DNA from: Rhyzopertha dominica
Taxonomy: Eukaryota > Arthropoda > Insecta > Coleoptera > Bostrichidae
Direction of reading: 5' to 3'
NCBI GenBank assembly: GCA_025024175.1
Contig: QCXZ01000041.1
Coordinates: 15,371,786 to 15,435,785, forward strand
Length of the DNA stretch: 64,000 bases
Shown: piece after piece, positions 21,130 through 32,400 of the stretch
Numbering within the stretch: position 1 is the stretch's first letter
Layout of the letters: each line of letters begins with the position of its first letter
The notes under the pieces: generated by a model
What the model saw: only the letters and a program-made list of their open reading frames with translations
The model's database searches: none
Told to the model about the DNA's origin: nothing
Position numbers and translations under genes: made by a program

Positions 21130-21800
21130 TACGTCACAACTTTTCATGGTCTCCAATAAAAATGTTAAACTTGCTTATATAGTTTTTCTAAGGCCTGTTT
21201 CATGATGAACAGACAGTTTCATTTTTCTGCATGAGCTTGAGCTGATACGGTGCATGTTCAATTAAGTGGAAACCTAATTCGTACAGTTTCGCTATCGCAA
21301 TTGCCAAGTAGTGCAACTGGGAATTATCATGCTGAAGCAATACCTTTTGATTTGCGAAATTAGACCTTCTAGGTTAGTCGGTCTAAAATACGAAGTATAA
21401 TACTAGGTTTTCATTGTTTTCCCATTTTATAAGCAATAATAAATAGTATCCTGCGTGAATGCCAAAAACAGAAGCCGTAACTTTCATCAGGCGGCAGTGT
21501 CTTGACCTTCTTATTTCAAATTGCGTCACCACGTTTTGTGAACTGCTTTAGCTGATCCTTATTTTCCACAGATATCACTCATCATTATCATACATATACA
21601 AGTTTCATAATCACAGTTATTAAACGTTGCAAAAAACTTTTACATTTGCTTGAAATGTCTAAACATTGAAGACCGACACTTTTTTTTATTGTCAGAACAT
21701 GTGACATACCTCTACCACCAGGCTTTCTCATGTCCAACAGTCGAGTAATATGTCCACTATTTCTATTATCGTTCAACTTTACTAGACGATAATTCATTAA
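21130..21800 (-). pseudogene. mariner (DD34D-type) transposase relic
   Basis: The minus strand reads pieces of a classical mariner transposase: FLQRLITV (the VTVDETW block, degraded) near 21600-21640, KVTASVFGIHAGYY near 21440-21490 (compare KVMASVFWDAHG), and VLLQHDNSQLHYLAIAIAKL with LGFHLIEHAPY near 21260-21350 (the second-Asp block and the start of the third). Frames shift between pieces and stops are frequent. This is a different lineage from the DD41D element next to it. No inverted repeats are found. Confidence 0.7.
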
Positions 21801-22060
21801 AATTCAGTGGACTTTTTCAATTACTTCTTGAACAGCGTTTGTTTCTTGTCTGCCGAAACGTGATGCTTCCTTGATACCTTGATGCCTGTTCTGTCGCGTT
21901 TAAATTCAACAAATATAATTTGTAGCTGTTACATAATAAAAATACTTACTTCAAGTAATTATTGTGTTTTTATAGGTTTAGCATTTAAGTTTGCTTGATT
22001 GACTAAATTACAATATAGACCATGTTAAGTTATTAAAAAAAACTAAAATTGGTATTGGCT

Positions 22061-22130
22061 GGCATAATTGGCGCAGTCAGTAGGACAGCATCGTCGTCAT
22101 AATTCTGTATCGAGTCCAAAATCCCACGGG
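22061..22130 (+). repeat. tRNA-like relic or tRNA-derived SINE head
   Basis: TTGGCGCAGTCAGTAGGA resembles a tRNA D-arm with A box. TCGTCATAATTC after it is like a Met-tRNA anticodon arm (CAT), and TATCGAGTCC resembles a B box. The acceptor and T stems do not close, so it is not a functional tRNA. It may be a pseudogene or the 5' head of a SINE. Confidence 0.4.
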
Positions 22131-22139
22131 GTAAAGTCT

Positions 22140-23530
22140 TAATTCTTGTAGAATCTGTTTGGTCTACTTACATAATTAGCTAGCGTAACAAAAATGGCAC
22201 GCGTGTCCAGCGGTGCTTCTAGAAACATTATGAACTATGAAACAACCAATAAAGATTTCAAATTTATCAAGCCGCTACCAAAAATAATATTAAAATTCCC
22301 AAGAGTCAATTAAATTCCAGAATAATATTTTTACCATATCACAAATGTATTCAAGCAAATATGCATGTAACCTTGCAGCTTTCATAATACCGTCAGTCTC
22401 CAACAACCGAAAGTTTCGAAAACAGAAAAAATTCGTACTTATGGTATCCCATTTAGCAGTTGATAAACTAATAACAGTTCTCTAAGGAAACTACACATGG
22501 AAATCACCACAATAATAGGGTGCTGAAATTTATATAGATGTTCGGTTATCTAACAAAGGGCTCCCTAGGTACTGGATAAGATTGGGGTATATCGATCTTT
22601 CATCCGTATCGGCCATAAATTATGAAAGTTAAGATTAAGGGATACAATTAGCAATAAACACAATTTGAGCTTCTACGAGAGGAACTTAACAGCCCATTCG
22701 CGTTGCAAAAGCAAACATTCGTCAGCACTTGTTGTCGTTAGCCAATTAAGCAAGAGCTATTTTGGATTTGCAGCTGTACAACCCATTCGAAGCCCTCTAA
22801 AGTTCAATAGCAATCAATATTACTGTAATTCAATCCCATAGGAGCCCAAAGCCGCTATCAATTTAACGTTTACAGGGTTTCCCTAACTTTTATTAGCGCG
22901 TCTCATCGGAAATGACTACAATAGGGCACGTGTGGGTGGTGTAACATTAAATGTTAGTATACAGACCAGGCTGGCGTTGGTACTGACATCAAGAGGGTTG
23001 GAAGACATACCTGGAAAAACGAAAAACATTAGCTGTGAAAAAAATAAAAAACATATTTACTGGCAAATGCAAAAGTATACAATTACAGTGAGAAGAAAAG
23101 GTAAATCATCTACATACAAAATGAATTACTTCTGTCTAACACAACCACCATAACTTCTTCAGCGTGTCTTTATTTGTCAGACTAATAACTTATCAGACAC
23201 GTGTAACACCTAAAATAATACTATTTTCTGTTAATGAATTTTGGTATACATATTAGTTTTAATAAACAAAAAACGATCACTTTTCGGCCTCATCGGTGCA
23301 TGGTTTTTGTGTTATCGTGTTTTTAAAGATTTTTAGACAGTCTACTTTCCGTGTCCCAATAATAAACATGTACATAAAAGTTTATCAAATAGAACAATTA
23401 TTAATGCGTGTTCTAATTCCTATTTCAGTCGGTATATTTGTGAGGTCTGAGGGATACAAAAGTACGTTACACCACATAAGACAGGCGATTCATGTAATAA
23501 GCTGATCAAATAGATATCATTCTTCTTAAA
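22140..23530. other. Non-coding stretch
   Basis: No gene is supported. Bases 22680-22960 are more GC-balanced and could be a conserved element, but nothing specific is identifiable. The frames at 22932-23153 and 23296-23505 lack recognisable features. Confidence 0.45.
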
Positions 23531-23569
23531 TAAGCCTAGCCAAGTTTANTCTCCAATATTTTATTGATA

Positions 23570-23607
23570 CGTAAAGCGCTTTCGGTTAATAAGCCATCGT
23601 CAGTACC
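23570..23607 (-). ncRNA. Minimal hammerhead-like motif of the Penelope element
   Basis: On the minus strand: CTGACGA (fits CUGANGA), an imperfect stem II closed by GG/CC, then GAAA, the palindrome AGCGCT giving a two-pair stem III, a UU cleavage-site pair and a stem I start of three pairs (GTA before the core with TAC after it). Penelope-like elements are known to encode minimal type I hammerheads in their termini, and this one sits at the expected end. Stem II has a mismatch, so activity is doubtful. Confidence 0.5.
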
Positions 23608-23769
23608 AAATCACAAAAAAATATAATGACGTCAAATTAATAAAATAAATCAGAAAACCTTAACAAGCAATCTGGACTAAAAATGGAAAGCTACTTTCAA
23701 ACGAACAACGCAAAAATTAGCGTTGAAATAAAAAAAATAATTAGAATGGGACAACTGAAATTACAAGAA

Positions 23770-24010
23770 TCATTTAGAATTGTCCAATGTTGATGATATC
23801 TTACAAAAACATAAATTTTTAAATTGTCTCAAGTGCAAGTACATTTCAATGATAATAAATGACTTTGAATATGAAGTTACATTGTCTGTATTTTTATACT
23901 TATTTATTTTATAGATGTTTATTGCCTCTAATAAAAAGAATTTTCCCGTTTGTCCGATATAAACAGTCGTTATATGCAAAGCTATATACACCTTAATGAT
24001 TTAAAACTGA
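23770..24010 (-). pseudogene. GIY-YIG endonuclease relic of the Penelope element
   Basis: The minus strand reads TVYIGQTGKFF, the YIG strand of the GIY-YIG nuclease fold with the following Gly, and then a degraded helical region. The paired GIY strand is blurred and stops interrupt the frame. This nuclease nicks target DNA for Penelope integration; this copy is dead. Confidence 0.65.
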
Positions 24011-24528
24011 AAATTTATCTTCATTATGGACAAAACGGAAACCGACACTGCCTACTGTCATTATAATACTGTCAAATAAATAATTTAGAGTAGCAAATTG
24101 AGACTTGACCAGTAAACGTAAGGGGGTGCCAAATTTTAGCTTTTTTATCACATGTTATGGTGTTAAAATAAAAGTTTTCTCAGTATTTGTAATACAATTT
24201 ATTTCTATTAAGTAATTTGAAAAACCGTTATTATAAGCAATTTAGAGAATTACACCAAGTACCTTTTCGAAGACATTTAAAGGAAAAGGAATTTTAAAAA
24301 GTCTATTAAAAGAGAATGAAAACGTCTATTTTATGTGTATGGGGGTGCACAGAAGAATATGGGATAATGTTGTCTGTACAAGTTGGTTTTCTGAAAAATT
24401 GAAAAGGCTGGTTGCAGAAAGTTAATAAATCTAAATAGGAAATTTCTGTTTTGTAACTAAAATTAAAATTATTATGTAATGAGTTTATAAATGTAAGAAA
24501 ATTATTTAGATTTTGTTGATATAAAACA

Positions 24529-25065
24529 TCATCTACATAACGGTAAAAAAATTATATGACGTGAGAATACAGTTATGAATATTTCTTTTTTTAAATTATT
24601 CATGAAGAATTCCGCTAAAACTGGACTAAGGGTAGAAGCTATAGCTAAACCTGACCTTTGTATAAAATATATGTTATTAAAATAAAAAAAATTCTGATCT
24701 AATGCAAATTTTGTTAACGACACTAAATTATTTATATGTAATAATGATAAGTTAGAATTTTGAAGTAGTAGGTTACTTAAAATATTTAAACAGTCTTGTA
24801 GAGCAATCACTGGAAATAAATTGTTCACGTCAAAGGAAGCAAGGAAAGGATCAGTTAGTATTTTAAAAATTTTAAATTTATCTGTCAAGTATAGAGTATA
24901 GCAAGAATTGTCAAAATTTAAGACTTCACGTAGGACTAAATTTAACCATTTTGCTAATTTATAACATGGAGAATTTATGTAACAAACAAAAGGTCTAATG
25001 GGGCAACCATCTTTATGTTATGTTATTTTAGATAATCCATAGAGTATTGGAAGCATTGCTTTCAT
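24529..25065 (-). pseudogene. Penelope-type reverse transcriptase relic
   Basis: The minus strand reads PILYGLSKI, then GCPIRPFVCYINSPCYKLAKWL, the classic Penelope RT segment (compare LYGLPKIHK ... RPIVSSINSPTYNLAKFL). It continues with LASFDVNNLFPVI (catalytic motif A) and GLAIASTLSPVLAEFFMNNL (motif B). The YADD box (motif C) is lost beyond 24529, where the frame degenerates. Telomerase-related RT family; inactive. Confidence 0.75.
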
Positions 25066-25669
25066 AGAAAGAGATTGTGATTTAAAACAATTGAAGTCAT
25101 TTAAAATTAGTTCAAACTTGTCTCAAAGTTCTTTTAATTTTTTATTAAATTTAACTGTGTTATCATTCTCAACCATTTTGAAATCTCCGTTATATAAAAA
25201 GTTAAATAATTTTTGTCTAAAATCACAATGCAATTTATTTTTTCAACTTTAAAAAAAATAAAGTATTCTTTTGCTAACTTGGATCATATACTATCAATCA
25301 ATCAATCTTTCAGTTTTGGCCTTTGCTCACTTAGCCAATTTGAAAAATTGCACTTTGTATACTCTGTATTCACTAGCTGGAGGTTATGTTACCGATTATT
25401 GGACAATGTAAGGTTCTCTCCCTCTTCATCAAAATCAATAAGAAATTTTACAGTCAAACGCACAGATTATAAACCCCAAACTTGGTTATTTTGCTCCAGA
25501 AATAATTCATTTAGCTGTTCTCTCCAATTGTATTTTCTTGGTTTTAATGCATTATTATTGTGGTTTGTTGGAACATTCTTAATACCTACTAAGTACAGTA
25601 TCCTAAAATAAGGCGATCGCTGTAAAAGCCTAAGAAATATTTTGTTTTTAAAATTCACTCAAACAGCAG

Positions 25670-27560
25670 CATGTTTTGTTTTATTTAATATTATCTATAG
25701 AAGGGCAGCGTAAGAGTATAAATGCAAAGTTGAAATCGAGTAGTATATTAACCATCAAATCGGTTCTGCATTTTCCAAAGCGTACTAACAAACTAAAATT
25801 TGGCCGGTGCTATTGAATACTAAACAAAAGTATACTAGAATGGCTACGAAACTCTACACTCAAAGAAACAAGGGTTTGATGAACAATGTGAGAAAAAGAC
25901 AGGAAGAAACGTACAAAGGTAAAAGCTTCATTGGATATTCGATATTTTAGGTATACCTTTCAAACACAGCAAGCCGAAACTCACGTGGATGATATTTGTG
26001 ACTAAGCAAAGCAAAGGCTTTGTAGTCCGCGGTTTTATATAGCGCGGTATGAATAGATGCTCCAATAGATCTCAGTGGAGGAAGTAGAAACGTATTTATA
26101 ACTATGCCTACGACTACTATTATATTCGTATACTCCTATAATTTTATTAATCTCAAGAAATCTTAGTATTCATCTTCGTCTAAAATAAGTAACTACATTA
26201 TACAGTACTCTAGAAAATGTAAAATTAACATAATTCAGACTTGGGTACACAAATAAAGAAAGTGATATGCATATTCACGGAAAATGCAATGTTGACAACA
26301 GCTTCTTTAAAAAAGAAAACAAAACTAAACAATTAATATTCGATTGAATAGAATTTATCGCCTGTAGAATAAGATATACGTATAAATATTTTTAATGGCC
26401 AGATTCACCATTAAAAATTAATATTCGATGTTCATTGCTATGACAAAACACAATCACATTACAAAAACTTTTAACAAATTCGATTCCATACATCGATGTT
26501 GTAAAAAGGTCTTGTAGGTGTTATAACAAGTAATTAGGACAGTCAAGCAAGTTGTTGAGACAAGACATATCCATTGTTATTTGACTGCAAATAATATGGA
26601 AGTGTCTAAAACCACCAACAGAGATTGCCTTTTTATTTCTTTATTCTATATCCCACTTAACTAATCTGGATGGAATGGAAAAAATTATTAAAAACATTAT
26701 TAAAATTAAAAATCGTATTTTTCTTAGAGCGAGAACAGTTTAATAACTAATAATCATATTAATTATAATATATAAATTTGTCGAAGGTGACATTTTTTAT
26801 TACTACGTGCTACCTATATGTACATAAATTTATGTTGTTCTGAAGTAGTGATTATAGAATGTAATTGGAAAGGATCTATGTATGAGTTCTCTATCGATAT
26901 TTTCTACAAGGACCTCAAACGACAAAGAATCCTTTCATTATTACAGTTATTTAATAAAATCTTTTCATATACCGAGTGGCCCAATGACAACAAACACCCG
27001 AGGTTTTGACGCTTCGACTCATTTTAAAGTATTTCTTTTTTGTTTAATTTGGATCCAGGAAGATTTCATATAAAACAACTAGTGTAGACGAACTCCTTCT
27101 TTTTTGACACCTTAATGTAATATTATCAAAAATTTTGGTAAATCATAGATAAAAATAATTTTGTAAAAAAAAATCCAGGTACCCACATTTCTCCCGTTAG
27201 AGTAATGTAATTGACTACCTAAGATTGTTATAAAAGACATCTAAATTTTCAACATAACATTAATTTTAACTTTATATTACAACAAAATATAATTAAGGTA
27301 TTATATCAAAATGTTCGTGGTTAAAACACAAAAACAAAACGAATCTTCAATAACTGCTGTACTGCCGTTGTAGGTATTATTATTCCAGCTGAGACTTTGC
27401 TTGACAGTTGCGTGTTGTCTAGCAAACTTTTTCCGCCTAATTTTGTTGTATTCTAATGTGCAGATCTCATCGTAAAGGAGGTGGTGTACGTACTAATAGC
27501 TGTAACTGATGTCTTAACTTCCTAAAAACTAGATATTTCGTCACCCACACCCGAAAGTGA
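25670..27560. other. AT-rich intergenic stretch
   Basis: No gene or structured repeat is recognised. Two overlapping frames at 26818-27073 have no family resemblance. Confidence 0.5.
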
Positions 27561-27569
27561 TTGAACACA

Positions 27570-28020
27570 TAACATTTGTTAATTTATACATCCAGCCTTC
27601 TGTTGGTATTGAGTTTCTACTCCACGAATGTCTGGTGTGGAGTATTGGGGAATCAAATTGTTGGGTCTTATTTTTTCGCGACAGTTTAAACGACAATACT
27701 TAACTAAATTTTTTAAGAAAAATTTTACCGGTACTTCTCCAGAATGTAAATTTACAAATAAGACAAGATCTATGGTTTCAACAAGATGCCTAACCGATGG
27801 ATAGATTAGATTTTTTCTGTGGGGAATGGTAAAAGACAAGTATACCAAACACCAATTGAAAGTGTAGAACATTTAGAAAATAAAATACGTGATGCATGTA
27901 GATTCATCACTCCAGAAATGTTAATGCACGTTAAAAGATTGTTTTGAGCACGAATCCAAGCTTGTGAAAACAGCGGAGGGCGACATTTTGAGCATTTGTT
28001 ACATTAATGTTATTGAATAA
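27570..28020 (+). pseudogene. Tc1/mariner-type transposase C-terminal relic
   Basis: Plus-strand pieces include LWFQQDA (second-Asp block, near 27770), FFLWGMVKDKVYQTPI near 27810-27850 (third-Asp block and tail), then HLENKIRDACRFITPEML and a GGRHFEHLL ending near 27970-28005, which is the standard C-terminus of this transposase group. Upstream sequence is heavily degraded. The open frame on the minus strand over the same bases is a shadow. Confidence 0.7.
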
Positions 28021-28242
28021 ACATTTTTCAAAAATTAAATTTGTTTTACAATACCGAATTTACTTAAAGCAAATGATTGAGTTTATGTCAAAATTTACGA
28101 ATTTATACAGCTGTCTACGTTTTATATTTTTTTAAGACCATGAACGATTATCAATGTTACCTCTGCAAATGTATTTTGGGTTGCATTTTTAATTTCGTCA
28201 GGGTCATTATCATTCGTGAAACATCCTGTATATATATTTTAA

Positions 28243-28500
28243 GATGTTTAATCTAAAAACCGCACAGATGTGGTATACAAGGGAAGGACTAATAGTCAAT
28301 CCTACAAAAACATCAGTGGTAGCATTCACAAGAAGAAGAAACAGTCAACACCTGAAGGAACTGAAACGCAGAGGACAGGATATACTACTAAAAAATGGGG
28401 TTAAATATCTGAGCTACCAGGATGACTTTTAAACATCATCTGGATAGAGTTATCAGTAAAGTAATAAAATGGTTTACTAGGTTTATACCAAAGTTCTGAT
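28243..28500 (+). pseudogene. LINE reverse transcriptase fragment
   Basis: It reads TAQMWYTREGLIVNPTKTSV followed by FTRRR and VKYLSYQDDF, which matches the region after the YADD box of non-LTR retrotransposon RTs (the thumb, with a V-NP-KT motif). After a frameshift, FKHHLDRVISKV can still be read. It is a short dead fragment. Confidence 0.65.
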
Positions 28501-28509
28501 ACCCAAAAA

Positions 28510-29290
28510 TGTACTACTGTAATCACCAATATGAAAGAAATTAATAATAATGTAAGCTTATGTTCTTAATATTTTTCTTTTTTTTTTCAATTTATCTATT
28601 GTATGATCATTTTTATAGTTGCTTTTTCTGGCAATGTTCTAATCTAATTTATAATGGTACGGCTCGGAAAACGTTTTTCATATTCTTTAGAAGCAGCTGA
28701 TACACTCCGTTGATAAAAAATATACACAAATACCATATCGGCATATTCAGCGTGTGTAAACAAAACACACTAGGCATCTTAATCTTATCAATATACCAAA
28801 AAAGTAGCTTTTTTGCGCAAGAAGAATGATAGATTTCAAATTTAGGTCAGAATTGTAATACCCCTAAGGGATGAAAAGTTATTGAGGAAAGAAGGGCAAC
28901 TACTCTTCAGTTTTCTACCCCTCACTGAATATAAGAAAATAAAAATGTGTTCTATAGCTAAGATGATTTTCGGAATTTCAAATTTGAAATTTCTAGATTA
29001 CTGACATATGTCAGAGAAAGTGGTTCTTTAATTACAACTTCTGAAACTCTGAAACGGAGCGCTTTAGGGTATAAATCGATGAGTTTTTTGTTCAGAATCG
29101 TTCCCAAAATATTGTCACTTCCTCCTGAATCACCCTGTATATTAAATGAAGTGATATTTGTTGGAAAATAAACGTTACTATTATTACAGCTAAAGATTCA
29201 CTGGTCATTTAATGTTAAAAAGCAAATCTGGACCAAGCTTCATATATATTTATTACTTCATTACAGCCAACAGAAATAGGCTATCTAACG
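28510..29290. other. AT-rich stretch with a possible transposon end
   Basis: The motif TCACCCTGTATA at about 29137-29148 resembles the outer end of Tc1/mariner-like elements, but no matching left end was found. Nothing else is recognisable. Confidence 0.4.
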
Positions 29291-29291
29291 A

Positions 29292-29300
29292 GAACAAGTG
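29292..29300 (+). repeat. Left 9-bp target-site duplication of the giant foldback element
   Basis: GAACAAGTG directly abuts the element's first base; the identical 9-mer follows its last base at 45336-45344. Confidence 0.9.
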
Positions 29301-29460
29301 ACCCGTGTGAAAACAGCGGCCAGTTCCAGCAGCCAATTTTTACGGAAACACCCGAATACTATAGAGCTAACAAACNTTGTAGATGGCCGTTCATTCATAT
29401 AGGTAATTAGCTTCTACCTAGTCACCAGGAAATAGCACATTCTAAAATAAATTTTTATAA
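29301..29460 (+). repeat. Left unique terminal inverted repeat of the foldback element
   Basis: 160 bp. Compared base by base with the reverse complement of 45176-45335, the only difference is the N at 29376. It ends ATTTTTATAA where the satellite begins. Confidence 0.9.
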
Positions 29461-32400
29461 CAGCGCCCGTACAACGNTACATTGCGAACCATCCCAAGGG
29501 GTAAAAACCGCCCTCTCGAGCACTAAAAAATTCATATCTCGGTTAGCCCCCATAGTAACTCTTTGATATTTGCACACGATGTTACCCATACCGCCAGCCA
29601 AACAGCGCCCATACAACGATTCATTGCAAACCATCCCAAGGGGTAGAAACCGCCCTTTAGAACACTAAAATATTCATATCTCGGTTAGCCCCCATAGTAA
29701 CCCTTTTATATTCGCACATAATGTTGCTTATACCGATAGGCAAACAGCGCCCGTACAACGATTCATTGCAAACCATCCCAAGGGGTAGAAACCGCCCTCT
29801 CAAACACTAAAAAAATCATATCTCGGTTAGCCCCCATAGTAACTCTTTGATATTTGCACACGATGTTGCCCATACCACCAGGCAAACAGCGCCCGTACAA
29901 CGATTCATTGCAAACAATCCCAAGGGGTAGAAACCGCCCTCTCGAACACTAAAAAATTCATATCTCGGTTAGCCCCCATAGTAACTCTTTGATATTTGCA
30001 CACGATGTTGCCCATACCGCCAGCCAAACAGCGCCCGTACAACGATTCATTGCAAACCATCCCAAGGGGTAGAAACCGCCCTCTCGAACACTAAAAAATT
30101 CATATCTCGGTTAGCCCCCATAGTAACTCTTTGATATTTGCACACGATGTTACCCATACCGCTAGCCAAACAGCGCCCGTACAACGATTCATTGCAAACC
30201 ATCCCAAGGGGTAGAAACCGCCCTCTCGAACACTAAAAAAATCATATCTCGGTTAGCCCCCATAGTAACTCTTTGATATTTGCACACGATGTTGCTTATA
30301 CCGATAGGCAAACAGCGCCCGTACAACGATTCATTGCAAACCATCCCAAGGGGTAGAAACCGCCCTTTAGAACACTAAAATATTCATATCTCGGTTAGCC
30401 CCCATAGTAACCCTTTTATATTCGCACATAATGTTGCTTATACCGATAGGCAAACAGCGCCCGTACAACGATTCATTGCAAACCATCCCAAGGGGTAGAA
30501 ACCGCCCTCTCGAACACTAAAAAAATCATATCTCGGTTAGCCCCCATAGTAACTCTTTGATATTTGCACACGATGTTGCCCATACCACCAGGCTAACAGC
30601 GCCCGTACAACGATTCATTGCAAACAATCCCAAGGGGTAGAAACCGCCCTCTCGAACACTAAAAAATTCATATCTCGGTTAGCCCCCATAGTAACTCTTT
30701 GATATTTGCACACGATGTTACCCATACCGCTAGCCAAACAGCGCCCGTACAACGATTCATTGCAAACCATCCCAAGGGGTAGAAACCGCCCTCTCGAACA
30801 CTAATAAAATCATACCTCGGTTAGCCCCCATAGTAACTCTTTGATATTTGCACACGATGTTGCCCATACCACCAGGCAAACAGCGCCCGTACAACGATTC
30901 ATTGCAAACAATCCCAAGGGGTAGAAACCGCCCTCTCGAACACTAAAAAATTCATATCTCGGTTAGCCCCCATAGTAACTCTTTGATATTTGCACACGAT
31001 GTTGCCCATACCGCCAGCCAAACAGCGCCCGTACAACGATTCATTGCAAACCATCCCAAGGGGTAGAAACCGCCCTCTCGAGCACTAAAAAATTCATATC
31101 TCGGTTAGCCCCTATAGTAACTCTTTGATATTTGCACACGATGTTACCCATACCGCTAGCCAAACAGCGCCCGTACAACGATTCATTGCAAACCATCCCA
31201 AGGGGTAGAAACCGCCCTCTCGAACACTAATAAAATCATATCTCGGTTAGCCCCCATAGTAACTCTTTGATATTTGCACACGATGTTGCCCATACCACCA
31301 GGCAAACANCGCCCGTACAACNATTCATTGCAAACCATCCCAAGGGGTAGAAACCGCCCTCTCGAACACTAAAACAATCATATCTCGGTTAGCCCCCATA
31401 GTNACTCTTTGATATTTGCACACGATGTTACCCATACCGCCAGCCAAACAGCGCCCGTACAACGATTCATTGCAAACCATCCCAAGGGGTAGAAACCGCC
31501 CTCTCGAACACTAAAAAAATCATATCTCGGTTAGCCCCCATAGTAACTCTTTGATATTTGCACACAATGTTACCCATACCGCCAGCCAAACAGCGCCCGT
31601 ACAACGATTCATTGCAAACCATCCCAAGGGGTAGAAACCGCCCTCTCGAACACTAAAAAAATCATATCTCGGTTAGCCCCCATAGTAACTCTTTGATATT
31701 TGCACACGATGTTGCTTATACCGATAGGCAAACAGCGCCCGTACAACGATTCACTGCAAACCATCCCAAGGGGTAGAAACCGCCCTCTCGAACACTAATA
31801 AAATCATATCTCGGTTAGCCCCCATAGTAACTCTTTGATATTTGCACACGATGTTGCCCATACCACCAGGCAAACAGCGCCCGTACAACGATTCATTGCA
31901 AACAATCCCAAGGGGTAGAAACCGCCCTCTCGAACACTAAAAAATTCATATCTCGGTTAGCCCCCATAGTAACTCTTTGATATTTGCACACGATGTTGCC
32001 CATACCGCCAGCCAAACAGCGCCCGTACAACGATTCATTGCAAACCATCCCAAGGGGTAGAAACCGCCCTCTCGAACACTAAAAAATTCATATCTCGGTT
32101 AGCCCCCATAGTAACTCTTTGATATTTGCACACGATGTTACCCATACCGCTAGCCAAACAGCGCCCGTACAGCGATTCATTGCAAACCATCCCAAGGGGT
32201 AGAAACCGCCCTCTCGAACACTAAAAAAATCATATCTCGGTTAGCCCCCATAGTAACTCTTTGATATTTGCACACGATGTTGCTTATACCGATAGGCAAA
32301 CAGCGCCCGTACAACGATTCATTGCAAACCATCCCAAGGGGTAGAAACCGCCCTCTCGAACACTAATAAAATCATATCTCGGTTAGCCCCCATAGTAACT

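Larger units (their letters stand above)
23535..25660 (-). mobile_element. Penelope-like retroelement relic
   Basis: Read on the minus strand, the order is an N-terminal region (about 25660-25070), a reverse transcriptase (about 25065-24500), a GIY-YIG endonuclease (about 24010-23770) and a terminal segment with a minimal hammerhead-like motif (23607-23570). RT followed by GIY-YIG is the diagnostic Penelope arrangement. Many frameshifts and stops show it is dead. The outer boundaries are approximate. Confidence 0.8.
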
